A stretch of 50,222 bases of DNA from an uncultured Phascolarctobacterium sp. (GCF_905212365.1 NZ_CAJMEH010000008.1:1-50222), one strand, 5' to 3'. Counted from the first letter of the stretch, positions 16,727-25,294 are shown. Numbers and translations are program-made. Notes: generated from the sequence alone by a model not told the origin.

Positions 16727-16816
16727 GATACATCGTCGTTTGACCTGCGAGAGACGGGGAGAGATGTCGTGAGAGTAAAGCTATGGGTTGATTCGCTTTA
16801 TTTCTGTATGATATTT

Positions 16817-16880
16817 CGCCGTTTTTCAAAAGTCCCGCCTGCAGAAGGTTAGTTAGGGTACTTTGAAAAGCGGTTTTCTG
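16817..16880 (+). terminator. Probable terminator in the riboswitch 1 leader
   Basis: CGCCGTTTTTCAAAAGT pairs with ACTTTGAAAAGCGG across a 26-nt loop and is followed by TTTTCTGTTTC. Position fits the expression platform of riboswitch 1. Confidence 0.55.
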
Positions 16881-16962
16881 TTTCTATCTGCTTTTAGGGT
16901 CGCGTGATGGCTGTGACCTTAGGAGAAGTGCCAGGGCCATCGATGTTTTCAATGCGCTTGTT

Positions 16963-16988
16963 CACGGTATTGGACACACCGTGTTTTT
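16963..16988 (+). terminator. Second terminator-like hairpin in the riboswitch 1 leader
   Basis: CACGGT, 9-nt loop, ACCGTG followed by TTTTTC. The stem is short, but the T run is good. Confidence 0.45.
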
Positions 16989-17083
16989 CAAATCCCATTC
17001 TCAAATTTTTCTTTTAGCTGAAAGCATTTCCTTTCTCCTCTCAGGTGCTGCGGTGTAGGGGTGCACCGCAATACCGAATTTCC

Positions 17084-17117
17084 AGCCATCACTTTTGCGT
17101 GGTGGCTTCTTTTTTTG
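17084..17117 (+). terminator. Strong intrinsic terminator before the MsrA-like gene
   Basis: AGCCATCAC, loop TTTTGC, GTGGTGGCT followed by TCTTTTTTTG. It lies about 50 bases before the MsrA-like start, so that gene depends on read-through or on a promoter not identified here. Confidence 0.75.
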
Positions 17118-17169
17118 CCGCAATTACGCAATGAGTAAGGCGACGTTTTTGGAATAGGAGGTTTTACAT

Positions 17170-17592
17170 ATGAAAGAATTATATTTAGCAGGCGCGGCTG
17201 CCGCTTTGACCGAGGCTTTTCAGTCTGTGAAGGGCGTGGAGAAAATTCATGCAGGCAAGGCCGTAGCCACTGATGGACAGGAGCTTACCGGCGTACAGCT
17301 GGTGTATAACCCTAAAAAACAGGATATCTGCGGTATTCTGGAGGCGTATTTTGCGGCGGTGAACCCCTTTGCCGTAGCTGACGACCCCGCGCTGCAGGCG
17401 GCGGTATTCTATTCTTCTGGCGAAGATGTGATGCAGCTGGAATATTACGCACGATTTTTGCAGAGCCGCGGCCATGAGCCGGGCGCCGCTTTGGGAAATC
17501 TGATTGTCAACGATTCGATTACGCCGGGGCAGGAGATAAGGCCGCTGCAGGTGCGATTCGGAAGACTGCAATTGTTCACTGCCGAAGTGTAG
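17170..17592 (+). CDS. MsrA-like protein lacking the catalytic cysteine
   Basis: A 140-aa protein whose order of segments follows methionine sulfoxide reductase A: LYLAGAAAALTEAFQSVKGV aligns with the N-terminal active-site region, VQLVYNPKKQDICGILEAYF with the strand-helix that follows, and QAAVFYSSGEDVMQLE with the SAIFYH region. The hallmark GCFWG is AAAAL here, so the catalytic Cys is gone and ordinary reductase activity is not expected. GGAGG precedes ATG 17170. It sits downstream of cobalamin riboswitch 1 and upstream of the methylmalonyl-CoA mutase operon; a binding or regulatory role is possible but unproven. Confidence 0.6.
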   Translation: MKELYLAGAAAALTEAFQSVKGVEKIHAGKAVATDGQELTGVQLVYNPKKQDICGILEAYFAAVNPFAVADDPALQAAVFYSSGEDVMQLEYYARFLQSRGHEPGAALGNLIVNDSITPGQEIRPLQVRFGRLQLFTAEV

Positions 17593-17615
17593 TTGTGTGG
17601 GATGTTTTCCGCGCA

Positions 17616-17634
17616 GCCGCAAAAATTTTGCGGC
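17616..17634. repeat. Perfect 19-bp palindrome after the MsrA-like gene
   Basis: GCCGCAAAAATTTTGCGGC: perfect inverted repeat without a separate T run, 24 bases past the stop. It could act as a weak terminator or protein site. A second inverted repeat, TATATACGG...CCGTGTATATA, lies at 17651-17685. I found no convincing -35/-10 pair in the 17593-17857 gap. Confidence 0.45.
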
Positions 17635-17789
17635 AAGCGTTTATGTTTGTTATATACGGCCTGGACAACCGTGACCGTGTATATAAATGCTTTGTTTTAA
17701 TCTTCCAAGCAAGAGTGTGGCGCGCTTGTCAAAATACTGGGTGAGAGCAGTTAAGCGCGGGGACACTAGAATGATAAACGGAGGTGGTA

Positions 17790-17811
17790 GTGCTAATAAA
17801 TTTATTTGCAC
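17790..17811. promoter_or_regulatory. Operator-like palindrome upstream of mutA
   Basis: GTGC-T-AATAAATTTATT-T-GCAC: 22-bp near-perfect dyad (one T/T mismatch pair) about 50 bases before the mutA ribosome site AAAGGAGG (17841-17848). Its position suggests a regulator site or an RNA hairpin. Confidence 0.45.
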
Positions 17812-17857
17812 CTAATCAAAGCAAACTAATATTTAATCTAAAAGGAGGATTATTTAG

Positions 17858-20098
17858 ATGGCTGATGAACAAAAAATAGCTGCTGTTGAAGGCGAACGTC
17901 CGTTGACAGACCAAGAGCTGGAAGCTATGCTGCGTAAATCAGAAAAAGTAACCGAATTCCCCGAGGTTACCTTGGATGAATTTACCGAACCTGAATGGGA
18001 CGAATGGGTGGAGGCATGCAATGCACTCTTAAAAGGCGCTCCCTTTGACAAGATTATGTATACGAAAAATTACGAGGGCATTACTTTCGACCCCATTTAT
18101 CGCCGTAAAGAAATGGATCCCATCCTGCCCACAGATGATTATCCCGGTATGGGCGATTACCTGCGCGGCGCAACCTTGAATGGTTATGTACATGAACCTT
18201 GGGGCATTGCCCAGGCATGCGATGAAACTCTGCCCAGCGATAATAATGAGCTGCTGAAGGAAGAAATCGCCAAAGGTTCTACTGTTTATCATATAAAACT
18301 GGACAGCGCTACTTTGGCTGGCATTGACGCTAAAGACGCTGCTAAGGTCGGCGACGTAGGCGTAAATATCACTACTGCTGACGATATGAGCACTCTGCTG
18401 AACGGTCTGAAACTGGATAAATATCCCATCATGATTTATGCAGGCGCAGGCGCTAAAGGTATTCTGGCGCTGACTGAAGCGGCTTTAAAGGGCGCAGGCA
18501 AAGAACTGAAGGGCGTAAAAGGCGTTATCGGCGCTGACCCGATTGGCGAGCTGGTAGTAAACGGCAAAACGAATACATCTTTGGAATGCTTGTATGATGA
18601 GATGGCAGAAACCATCAAATATTGCCGCGCTAACGCTCCCCTGATCCGTCCTGTATATGTACGCAGCGACTGTTTTACTGATGGCGGCGCAGAATCCGTA
18701 CAAGAAGTTGCTTACACCTTTGCAACCGCAGTTGAATACATTCGCGCTATGCAGGCTCGCGGCATTGAACTGAAAGATATTGCAGCATCCCTGTATTTTG
18801 CCTTTAACCAAGGCGCTAACTTCTTCATGGAAATCGCTAAGCTGCGTGCAGCTCGCCAAGTATGGGCTGCTATTATGGAAGCCTTTGGCGCAGATGTTGA
18901 AGATCGCGCTATCATGGTACATGGCCGCAGCGCTCGCTTCACCAAGACTGTTATCGACCCCTATGTAAATATGCTGCGCAACTGCACCCAAACATTCTCC
19001 GGTGTTGTAGGCGGCGTAAACACTTACGAAAACCCGCCGTTTGACGAGTTGATTCGTAAAGGCGACGTCTTCTCCCGCCGCATTGCACGTAACCTGCATG
19101 TAATGCTGCAAGAAGAGTTTGGTATGCTGTGCCCCATTGACCCGGCTGGCGGCTCTTGGGCAGTTGAATCGCTGACCAAACAAATCGTAGAAAAGATTTG
19201 GGCTGAATTCCAAAAGATTGAAGGAATGGGCGGTATGGTTAAAGCTTTGGAAGCAGGCTATCCTCAAGCTCAAATTGCCAAGACCTTGGAAGAACGCTTT
19301 AAAGCTTTGGAAATGCGCAAAGACCGCGCTGTTGGCGTCAACATGTATCCTAACATGACGGAAGAACCGTTGGAGCGTCGCGAAGAAGATACGCCGAAGC
19401 TGAAGAAACAACGCGAAGCCGCAGTAGCAGCTTACGTTGCCGATATCGATACCAATTATCTGGCAGGCAAACTGGCGAACGTCGTTACCGTAGAAGGCGC
19501 TATCGAAGCGTTCAGTAATGGCGCTACGCTGGGGCAGGTTGCTGCAGCAGGCTGCAAAGCTACTGCAATTGCAGAAATTACTCCTATTGCAGCACATCAC
19601 TGGACCGAGCGTTATGAAGAACTGCGCTTTGACACTGAAAAATACGTGAAGGAAACCGGTAAGAACGTCGAAGTATTCCTGGCCAATATGGGACCCATCC
19701 CGCAGCACAAGGCTCGTGCAGATTTCTCCACCAGCTTCCTGCAGGTAGGCGAATTCAACGTACATCTGAACAACGGCTTCCAAGACGATGAGGGCAAACC
19801 GGGTTCCCGTTATGAGAAGTGCGTAGCTGCGCTTAAAGAAGGCATTGACGGCAAGGGTACTCCTTACGATGTAGCGGTAATCTGCTCCACCGATAAAACT
19901 TATCCTGAAGACGTGCCTGCTTTGGCTCCTATGCTGAAAGCTGCTAACCCCAACATGACGCTGTTCTTGGCCGGTGCTGCGCCCAAAGATTTGGAAAAAA
20001 TCTATCTTGAAGCCGGTGTTGACGATTTTATCAGCGTAAAAGCTAACTGCTTCGCTACCTTGAAGAAACTGCAACAGAAGAAGGGGATGATTGAATAA
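17858..20098 (+). CDS. mutA: Methylmalonyl-CoA mutase small (beta) subunit
   Basis: A 746-aa subunit homologous to the catalytic chain but without the cobalamin-binding DxHxxG motif: the corresponding region reads FLANMGPIPQHKARADF, as in known MutA chains. An N-terminal TIM-barrel-like domain (residues ~60-560) and a C-terminal Rossmann-like domain (~600-746) can be told apart. With MutB it forms the heterodimer that interconverts succinyl-CoA and methylmalonyl-CoA in propionate formation. AAAGGAGG precedes ATG 17858. The stop overlaps the mutB start by one base (TAATG), giving coupled 1:1 synthesis. Confidence 0.95.
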   Translation: MADEQKIAAVEGERPLTDQELEAMLRKSEKVTEFPEVTLDEFTEPEWDEWVEACNALLKGAPFDKIMYTKNYEGITFDPIYRRKEMDPILPTDDYPGMGDYLRGATLNGYVHEPWGIAQACDETLPSDNNELLKEEIAKGSTVYHIKLDSATLAGIDAKDAAKVGDVGVNITTADDMSTLLNGLKLDKYPIMIYAGAGAKGILALTEAALKGAGKELKGVKGVIGADPIGELVVNGKTNTSLECLYDEMAETIKYCRANAPLIRPVYVRSDCFTDGGAESVQEVAYTFATAVEYIRAMQARGIELKDIAASLYFAFNQGANFFMEIAKLRAARQVWAAIMEAFGADVEDRAIMVHGRSARFTKTVIDPYVNMLRNCTQTFSGVVGGVNTYENPPFDELIRKGDVFSRRIARNLHVMLQEEFGMLCPIDPAGGSWAVESLTKQIVEKIWAEFQKIEGMGGMVKALEAGYPQAQIAKTLEERFKALEMRKDRAVGVNMYPNMTEEPLERREEDTPKLKKQREAAVAAYVADIDTNYLAGKLANVVTVEGAIEAFSNGATLGQVAAAGCKATAIAEITPIAAHHWTERYEELRFDTEKYVKETGKNVEVFLANMGPIPQHKARADFSTSFLQVGEFNVHLNNGFQDDEGKPGSRYEKCVAALKEGIDGKGTPYDVAVICSTDKTYPEDVPALAPMLKAANPNMTLFLAGAAPKDLEKIYLEAGVDDFISVKANCFATLKKLQQKKGMIE

Positions 20099-22293
20099 TG
20101 AGCATTAATCCTGATTTCACTAAAGTGTCTATTCCAGATCATCCGTCCTGTTCCTATGACGAATGGAAGAAAAATCTGGAAGCAAAAATGGGCGAGAATT
20201 ACGACGCCCTGTACGATACTACCTTGGAACGTATTCCTAAAGCTCCGCTGTACACCAAGGACATCTACGATAAATGCAATCATTTGGACTTTATGAGCGG
20301 TATTCCTCCGTTCCTGCGCGGGCCGTATTCCACCATGTACGTATTTCGTCCCTGGACTGTACGCCAATACGCAGGCTTCTCCACTGCGGAAGAATCCAAC
20401 GCTTTCTACCGCCGCAACCTGGCAGCAGGCCAAAAGGGTCTGTCCATCGCGTTCGACTTGCCTACCCACCGCGGTTATGACGCAGATAACCCTCGCGTAG
20501 TCGGCGACGTTGGTAAGGCAGGCGTATCCGTTTGCTCCATGCTCGATATGAACATCCTGTTCTCCGGTATTCCTCTGGACCAGATGTCCGTATCCATGAC
20601 CATGAACGGCGCTGTATTGCCTATTCTGGCATTCTTCATCGTATCCGGCGAAGAGCAGGGCGTTGATAAATCCATCATGGCGGGCACTATCCAAAACGAT
20701 ATCCTGAAGGAATTCATGGTTCGTAATACTTATATTTATCCGCCTGCTATGTCCATGCGTATCATCGGCGATATTTTTGAATACACTACTAAATATATGC
20801 CGAAGTTCAACAGCATTTCCATTTCCGGCTACCACATTCAGGAATGCGGCGCAACCTGCGATTTGGAACTGGGCTACACACTGGCCGACGGCATGGAATA
20901 TATCCGCACCGGCGAAGCTGCAGGCCTGCCTGTTGATGCATTCGCTAAGCGTTTGTCCTTCTTCTGGGATATGGGCAAAAACTACTTTATGGAAGTTGCC
21001 AAGATGCGCGCTGCCCGTGTACTGTGGGCTAAGATCCTCAAGAGCTTCGGCGCTAAGAACCCGAAATCTATGGCTTTGCGTACTCACAGCCAAACATCCG
21101 GCTGGTCCCTTACCGAGCAGGATCCGTTCAATAATATTTCCCGTACCTGTATGGAAGCCATGTCCGCAGCTTTGGGCCATACCCAATCCCTGCACACCAA
21201 CGCTCTGGACGAAGCCATCGCTTTGCCGACCGACTTCTCCGCACGTCTGGCGCGCAATACCCAGCTGTACATTCAGGACGAAACCAAGGTCTGCAAGATT
21301 ATCGACCCGTGGGGCGGTTCCTACTACGTCGAATATCTCACCAACGAAATCATTCGCCGCGCCTGGGCTCATATCCAGGAAGTCGAAGCTTTGGGCGGCA
21401 TGGCCAAGGCTATCGCTACCGGCTTGCCTAAGATGCGTATCGAAGAATGCGCAGCCCGTCGTCAGGCTAATATAGACAGCGGCAAAGAAACCATTGTCGG
21501 CCTGAATAAATACCGTCTGGCTAAAGAAGATCCGCTGAACGTATTGTCCATCGATAACACCGCAGTACGTAACGCACAGATTAAACGTCTGGAAAAACTG
21601 AGAGCAGAACGCGACGGCGAAAAAGTTCAACGCGATTTGGAAGCTATTACGCGCGCAGCAGAAAGCCGCGACAATGGCAACCTGCTGGAGATGGCCGTAC
21701 AGGCCGCCCGCGACCGCGCTTCCCTGGGCGAAATTTCCGACGCAGTCGAGAAGGTATCCGGCCGTTTCAACGCCGTTATCCATACCGTATCAGGCGTATA
21801 TTCCAGCGAATTCAGCGGCAACGACGATATGGAACAAGCTACTAAGCTGGCAGACGAGTTTGAAAAACTTGAAGGCCGCCGTCCGCGTATCTTCCTGGCT
21901 AAAATGGGTCAGGACGGACATGATCGCGGTCAAAAAGTATTGGCAACCTCCTTTGCCGATATGGGCTGGACCGTCGACGTTGGCCCGTTGTTCCAGACTC
22001 CAGAAGAATCCGCGCAAGACGCAGTAGATAACGACGTAGATATGGTTGGCTTCTCCTCCCTGGCCGCAGGCCACAAGACCTTGCTGCCGGCTATCGTTGA
22101 GGAACTCAAAAAACGCGGCCGCGAAGATATCATGGTCTGCATCGGCGGCGTAATTCCTGCGCAGGATTACGACTTCTTGTACGAGCACGGTGCGGCAGGC
22201 ATCTTTGGTCCCGGCACCAATATTCCTAAATGCTGCATCCAGCTGCTGCAAATGCTGGTAGACCGCGCTAAAGCTGAACAGGCTGACGAGTAG
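20098..22293 (+). CDS. mutB: Methylmalonyl-CoA mutase large (alpha) catalytic subunit
   Basis: A 731-aa adenosylcobalamin enzyme. The N-terminal TIM barrel (residues ~40-560) carries the substrate region (FDLPTHRGYDADN, SISGYHIQECGA, LRTHSQTSGWSLT). The C-terminal B12-binding domain has the lower-ligand motif MGQDGHDRGQKV and GFSSLAAGHKTL. It catalyses the radical rearrangement of succinyl-CoA to methylmalonyl-CoA. In an anaerobe with a dicarboxylate transporter nearby this suggests succinate-to-propionate metabolism; the epimerase and the decarboxylase are not in the window. Confidence 0.97.
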   Translation: MSINPDFTKVSIPDHPSCSYDEWKKNLEAKMGENYDALYDTTLERIPKAPLYTKDIYDKCNHLDFMSGIPPFLRGPYSTMYVFRPWTVRQYAGFSTAEESNAFYRRNLAAGQKGLSIAFDLPTHRGYDADNPRVVGDVGKAGVSVCSMLDMNILFSGIPLDQMSVSMTMNGAVLPILAFFIVSGEEQGVDKSIMAGTIQNDILKEFMVRNTYIYPPAMSMRIIGDIFEYTTKYMPKFNSISISGYHIQECGATCDLELGYTLADGMEYIRTGEAAGLPVDAFAKRLSFFWDMGKNYFMEVAKMRAARVLWAKILKSFGAKNPKSMALRTHSQTSGWSLTEQDPFNNISRTCMEAMSAALGHTQSLHTNALDEAIALPTDFSARLARNTQLYIQDETKVCKIIDPWGGSYYVEYLTNEIIRRAWAHIQEVEALGGMAKAIATGLPKMRIEECAARRQANIDSGKETIVGLNKYRLAKEDPLNVLSIDNTAVRNAQIKRLEKLRAERDGEKVQRDLEAITRAAESRDNGNLLEMAVQAARDRASLGEISDAVEKVSGRFNAVIHTVSGVYSSEFSGNDDMEQATKLADEFEKLEGRRPRIFLAKMGQDGHDRGQKVLATSFADMGWTVDVGPLFQTPEESAQDAVDNDVDMVGFSSLAAGHKTLLPAIVEELKKRGREDIMVCIGGVIPAQDYDFLYEHGAAGIFGPGTNIPKCCIQLLQMLVDRAKAEQADE

Positions 22294-22312
22294 TAGGGAC
22301 GAGGTGAGCTAA

Positions 22313-23488
22313 ATGCCTGAAACTGGTGAAAAAGACATTAGGCCGAGTTGGGTACCCCTGAAAAAAGACCCCAACTTTGCCTGCTCTGTGATGGGCGGGA
22401 TCGACAGCGCCGTAAACGCTGTCTCAGAGGAGAAATATAACCCTGTGGATAAAATTAGGAAATTCCCCTTGAGGAAAAAACCTAGTCCTGAAGAGTTGAT
22501 AAAAGGAGTCAGTGAGGGCGATCGTAAAACCTTATCCCAAGCTATTACGCTGATTGAAAGCAATGCTCCGAAAGATTTTGATAAGGCGCAGCGCGTACTG
22601 CAAGCATTGCTGCCGCGCACCGGCAAAGCCTTGCGCATCGGTATTTCCGGTGTGCCAGGCGCCGGCAAGAGCACCTTTATCGAAGCTTTTGGCCAAATGT
22701 TGTGCCGTCAGGGCTATAAGGTCGCTGTTTTGGCAGTCGACCCTACCAGCTCCATCACCGGCGGTTCTATTTTGGGCGATAAAACACGTATGCAAATGCT
22801 TTCCCGCGAGCCTAACTGCTTCATCCGTCCGTCTCCGGCCAAGGGTACTTTGGGCGGCGTAGCGCGTAAGAGCCGCGAAACCATGCTTTTGTGCGAAGCT
22901 GCAGGCTGCGACGTTATTCTGGTGGAAACCGTAGGCGTAGGCCAGTCTGAAATCACGGTTCGCTCCATGGTCGACTTCTTTATGCTCATAGTGCTTACGG
23001 GTGCTGGCGACGATTTGCAGGGCATCAAGAAAGGCATTATGGAGGTAGCCGACGCTATCGTGGTCAATAAAGCCGATGGCGACAACCTGCCCAAGGCCAT
23101 CGTTACCCAGGGCGAATACGAGCGTATGATCGAATTCATCCGCCCGGCAACGGAAGGCTGGAAGACGCACGCTTACCGTTGCTCTGCCGTAACCAAAGAA
23201 GGTTTGCTTGAACTGTGGGCTGTTATGAAGCATTTTGAAAAGCTGACGAAAGAATCCGGCGCTTTTGAAAAACGGCGTAAATCGCAGACACTGTCCTGGG
23301 TTAACAGCATGATCGACGAACATCTGCATAATTTGTTCTTTGAAGACCCAATGATTAAAGGACGTTTGCCTGCGGTTATGGAAGCGGCCGTCAACGGCGT
23401 AGTTTCTCCCAGTCAGGCCGTTACCGAATTGATTCGCGCTTTTGATATCGATAGGGCGGCAATACGGCATTACGACAGTCAAAAATAG
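22313..23488 (+). CDS. meaB: Methylmalonyl-CoA mutase-associated GTPase MeaB
   Basis: A 391-aa G3E-type GTPase that loads and protects the cobalamin cofactor of the mutase. P-loop GVPGAGKSTF is near residue 115; the other conserved parts are VDPTSSITGGSILGDKTRM, ETVGVGQSE and NKADGDN. The first ~65 residues are an extension (KDIRPSWVPLKKDPNFACS) not seen in the ~330-aa E. coli ArgK/MeaB. It follows mutB by 19 bases on the same strand and ends at a strong terminator, so mutA-mutB-meaB is one operon. Confidence 0.95.
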   Translation: MPETGEKDIRPSWVPLKKDPNFACSVMGGIDSAVNAVSEEKYNPVDKIRKFPLRKKPSPEELIKGVSEGDRKTLSQAITLIESNAPKDFDKAQRVLQALLPRTGKALRIGISGVPGAGKSTFIEAFGQMLCRQGYKVAVLAVDPTSSITGGSILGDKTRMQMLSREPNCFIRPSPAKGTLGGVARKSRETMLLCEAAGCDVILVETVGVGQSEITVRSMVDFFMLIVLTGAGDDLQGIKKGIMEVADAIVVNKADGDNLPKAIVTQGEYERMIEFIRPATEGWKTHAYRCSAVTKEGLLELWAVMKHFEKLTKESGAFEKRRKSQTLSWVNSMIDEHLHNLFFEDPMIKGRLPAVMEAAVNGVVSPSQAVTELIRAFDIDRAAIRHYDSQK

Positions 23489-23506
23489 CAAGCATGTGCT
23501 TGGACC

Positions 23507-23540
23507 AGAAAGCGGAGCGATAGCTCCGCTTTCTTTGCTT
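23507..23540 (+). terminator. Intrinsic terminator of mutAB-meaB
   Basis: AGAAAGCGGAGC, loop GATA, GCTCCGCTTTCT then TTG; perfect 12-bp stem 18 bases past meaB. Confidence 0.9.
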
Positions 23541-23600
23541 AGTAATCTTATTAGCACAAGATATCGCAAGAAAAAATTCTATAAAATCTTCTCTAGAGTC

Positions 23601-23629
23601 TTGACATTCTTAATGATAATGAGTATAAT
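23601..23629 (+). promoter_or_regulatory. Promoter of cobalamin riboswitch 2
   Basis: TTGACA (23601-23606), 17-bp spacer, TATAAT (23624-23629). AATGATAATGAG in the spacer is loosely Fur-box-like; the -10 block is shared with riboswitch 1. Confidence 0.85.
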
Positions 23630-23651
23630 TAAAACATCAAATCAATATTTC

Positions 23652-23732
23652 GTGTAAAGTGCTAATTGGTGTAAATCCATACGGTCCCGCCGCTGTAACA
23701 GGCTTGCCTGAAGTCAGCAAAGTGCTATACAC
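23652..23732 (+). promoter_or_regulatory. Cobalamin riboswitch 2 (compact variant), no gene downstream
   Basis: Closing stem GTGTA/TACAC. Core: GGTGTAAATCC stem-loop, ACGGTCCCGCCGCTGTAACA and GCCTGAAGTCAG. It is much shorter than riboswitches 1 and 3, lacking the peripheral GCCACTG...GGGAAGG part, so it belongs to a reduced variant. The motif CCTGCGAGCGACAGGAGAGATG (23747 on) resembles that after riboswitch 1. No supported coding region follows on this strand before the convergent LysR gene. Confidence 0.85.
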
Positions 23733-23824
23733 AAGCATATGCTTGGCCTGCGAGCGACAGGAGAGATGTTAACAGATAAGGTGCTGTTTATGTGAGAGTG
23801 GCAGTTCCCTTAAATGAGCGCATT

Positions 23825-23856
23825 AAACCGCTTCTGCTTGCAGGAGCGGTTTTTTA
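23825..23856 (+). terminator. Expression-platform terminator of riboswitch 2
   Basis: AAACCGCTTCTGC, tight loop, GCAGGAGCGGTTTTTT; stem interrupted by one mismatch, then a T run. Confidence 0.85.
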
Positions 23857-24036
23857 TCGACTAAGCAAGCGGGACGAAATATTGATTTCCAAAATCTACT
23901 GGAACATAAGCAAACCGGACATTTGCTTTTGCATATTATTCATATGCTGTTCTGATAATCTCTTATCAATTCTCCTTATCCTTCTCCTCCATTTTATGTT
24001 AGCTTGTTACAGGGGTGTGGCAACGCTAAGCAGTAA

Positions 24037-24062
24037 AAAAGCCGCCGTGCAGGCGGTTTTTT
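24037..24062. terminator. Short terminator hairpin in the riboswitch 2-LysR gap
   Basis: AAAAAAGCCGCC, loop GTGCA, GGCGGTTTTTTT. A and T runs on both sides make it usable from either strand. The 23857-24036 stretch before it holds nothing I can support. Confidence 0.7.
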
Positions 24063-24087
24063 TATTTGTAAATTTGGCAGGCTGCAA

Positions 24088-24133
24088 AAAAGCGTTAGCT
24101 ACGTCGTTACGGCGATACGGCTAACGCTTTTGT
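24088..24133. terminator. Bidirectional terminator between riboswitch 2 and the LysR gene
   Basis: AAAAGCGTTAGC ... GCTAACGCTTTT, a perfect 12-bp outer stem with T runs on both strands. On the minus strand it lies about 25 bases past the LysR stop. Confidence 0.85.
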
Positions 24134-24158
24134 TTTTATGTGATTAGCTGCTTGCGGT

Positions 24159-25091
24159 TCACAGCGTTTCGTTTTTCAGCAATGCTTCTAAATCGCAAAC
24201 CTGCTGGCTGCCGCGGGTGCGGGCGTAAAAGCGCAGGAAGTGCTGCGCCGCTACGGAAAGCGGGCGGTCCTTGACCTTGACTACGGTTTTATAGACGTCG
24301 GCGTTCAGGTCGGCTATCTTTTTGATAACGAAGCCTTCGCCTAAATCCTCGCCCGGCTCTACGGGCACGATAGAAATAGCCGCCTTAACCTGCGTCCAGG
24401 CCAGCGCCGTGCTGCGCGTAGTGCTGACGCAGGTGACGCGGGGCATAACGCCCGCCTGCTCGCAGCCCTTGAGAAAGATATCGGCAGACCCGGCGGAAAG
24501 GCTGACGGGAACATTATGCAGGTCCTTGAGCTCGACGCAGGGCTTATCGTCTTCTAAAAAAACTGATTCGTGGTGAAAAACGGCGGCCAGCTCCTCGTCG
24601 CGGCGGAACAGTATTTCAAAATTATCCTGATGATTAACGGGAACGCTGAAAATGCCCAGCTCCGTGATGCCGTTGAGCAGCTGCTGGCTTTGCTCGTTGA
24701 TACCGGCTTCATACAGCTCGCATTTTATATTGGGGTAGAGCTGGCAGAAGCCCTTGAGAGAGGATTCAATAAAAACCGGCGAACGGGAATTGGCTATGCT
24801 GAAGCGCAGCGTGCCGATAACGCCGCCCATGATATTTTCAATTTCATTGCGGGCCAAATCCTCCAGCGAGCACATATATTTAGCCTTTTGATAAAGAGCG
24901 CGCCCTGCTTCCGTTAAAAGAATCTGGCGGCTGCCGCGCTGGGTGAGGATCCGCTTAGCGCCAAAATAGTTTTCCAAATTGCGCAGCTGTTTGCTCAGCG
25001 CCGGCTGAGCGATATGCACATAATCGGAGGCGCCGGTAAAGCTGCCTGCTTCGACTATGGCAAGAAAGTTACGGTAGGTATCTAATTCCAA
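24159..25091 (-). CDS. LysR-type transcriptional regulator
   Basis: A 310-aa regulator. Residues 1-60 are the winged helix-turn-helix (TYRNFLAIVEAGSFTGASDY, AQPALSKQLRNLE); residues ~90-300 are the periplasmic-binding-protein-like effector domain. The start is set at TTG 25091 because GGAGGTGA (25097-25104, reverse strand) lies 5 bases upstream; upstream GTG/TTG codons fall inside or before that site. The divergent unit encodes small proteins and a dicarboxylate (DASS) transporter whose two promoters carry the same dyad, so it probably regulates those. The effector may be succinate or a related acid (inference). Confidence 0.9.
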   Translation of the reverse strand: MELDTYRNFLAIVEAGSFTGASDYVHIAQPALSKQLRNLENYFGAKRILTQRGSRQILLTEAGRALYQKAKYMCSLEDLARNEIENIMGGVIGTLRFSIANSRSPVFIESSLKGFCQLYPNIKCELYEAGINEQSQQLLNGITELGIFSVPVNHQDNFEILFRRDEELAAVFHHESVFLEDDKPCVELKDLHNVPVSLSAGSADIFLKGCEQAGVMPRVTCVSTTRSTALAWTQVKAAISIVPVEPGEDLGEGFVIKKIADLNADVYKTVVKVKDRPLSVAAQHFLRFYARTRGSQQVCDLEALLKNETL

Positions 25092-25250
25092 ACGATTCAC
25101 CTCCAAAGTAAGATATAAAAATAAATAGGATATTTTCTTGATTTACTAAATCAGTTTAGCATATTGAGAAAAATAAAGCAACCTGCAAATGCAAAATCAT
25201 TTACAGGGAAATTTTGCTGCCAAAGAATATATTGCTTAGTTATAATTTTA

Positions 25251-25294
25251 ATTCCTATTAGGTATTTTTATTATTAAGATTTTTGTTGTATACT
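25251..25294 (+). promoter_or_regulatory. Promoter with upstream dyad, small-protein unit
   Basis: Dyad ATTCCTATTAGGTAT (25251-25265), 23 bp, then TATACT (25289-25294). The -35 region (TTTTAT) is poor, suggesting activator dependence. Dyad type and spacing are repeated at 25767. Confidence 0.6.

Noticed and set aside
16908..17020. Possible 36-aa ORF (MAVTLGEVPGPSMFSMRLF...) in the riboswitch 1 leader
   Set aside because: No clear ribosome site and it crosses a terminator-like hairpin; kept only as a reason to map transcripts here.
17640..17857. Additional riboswitch in the mutA leader
   Set aside because: The stretch has inverted repeats and GGTGAGAGCAG-like words, but I could not match it to a known aptamer.
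23607..23633. Fur box at the riboswitch 2 promoter
   Set aside because: AATGATAATGAG matches only part of a Fur site and lacks the mirrored half, so I did not call it.
23792..24124. 110-codon frame after cobalamin riboswitch 2
   Set aside because: It reads through two terminators, has no ribosome site or recognisable domain, and its composition is that of non-coding sequence.
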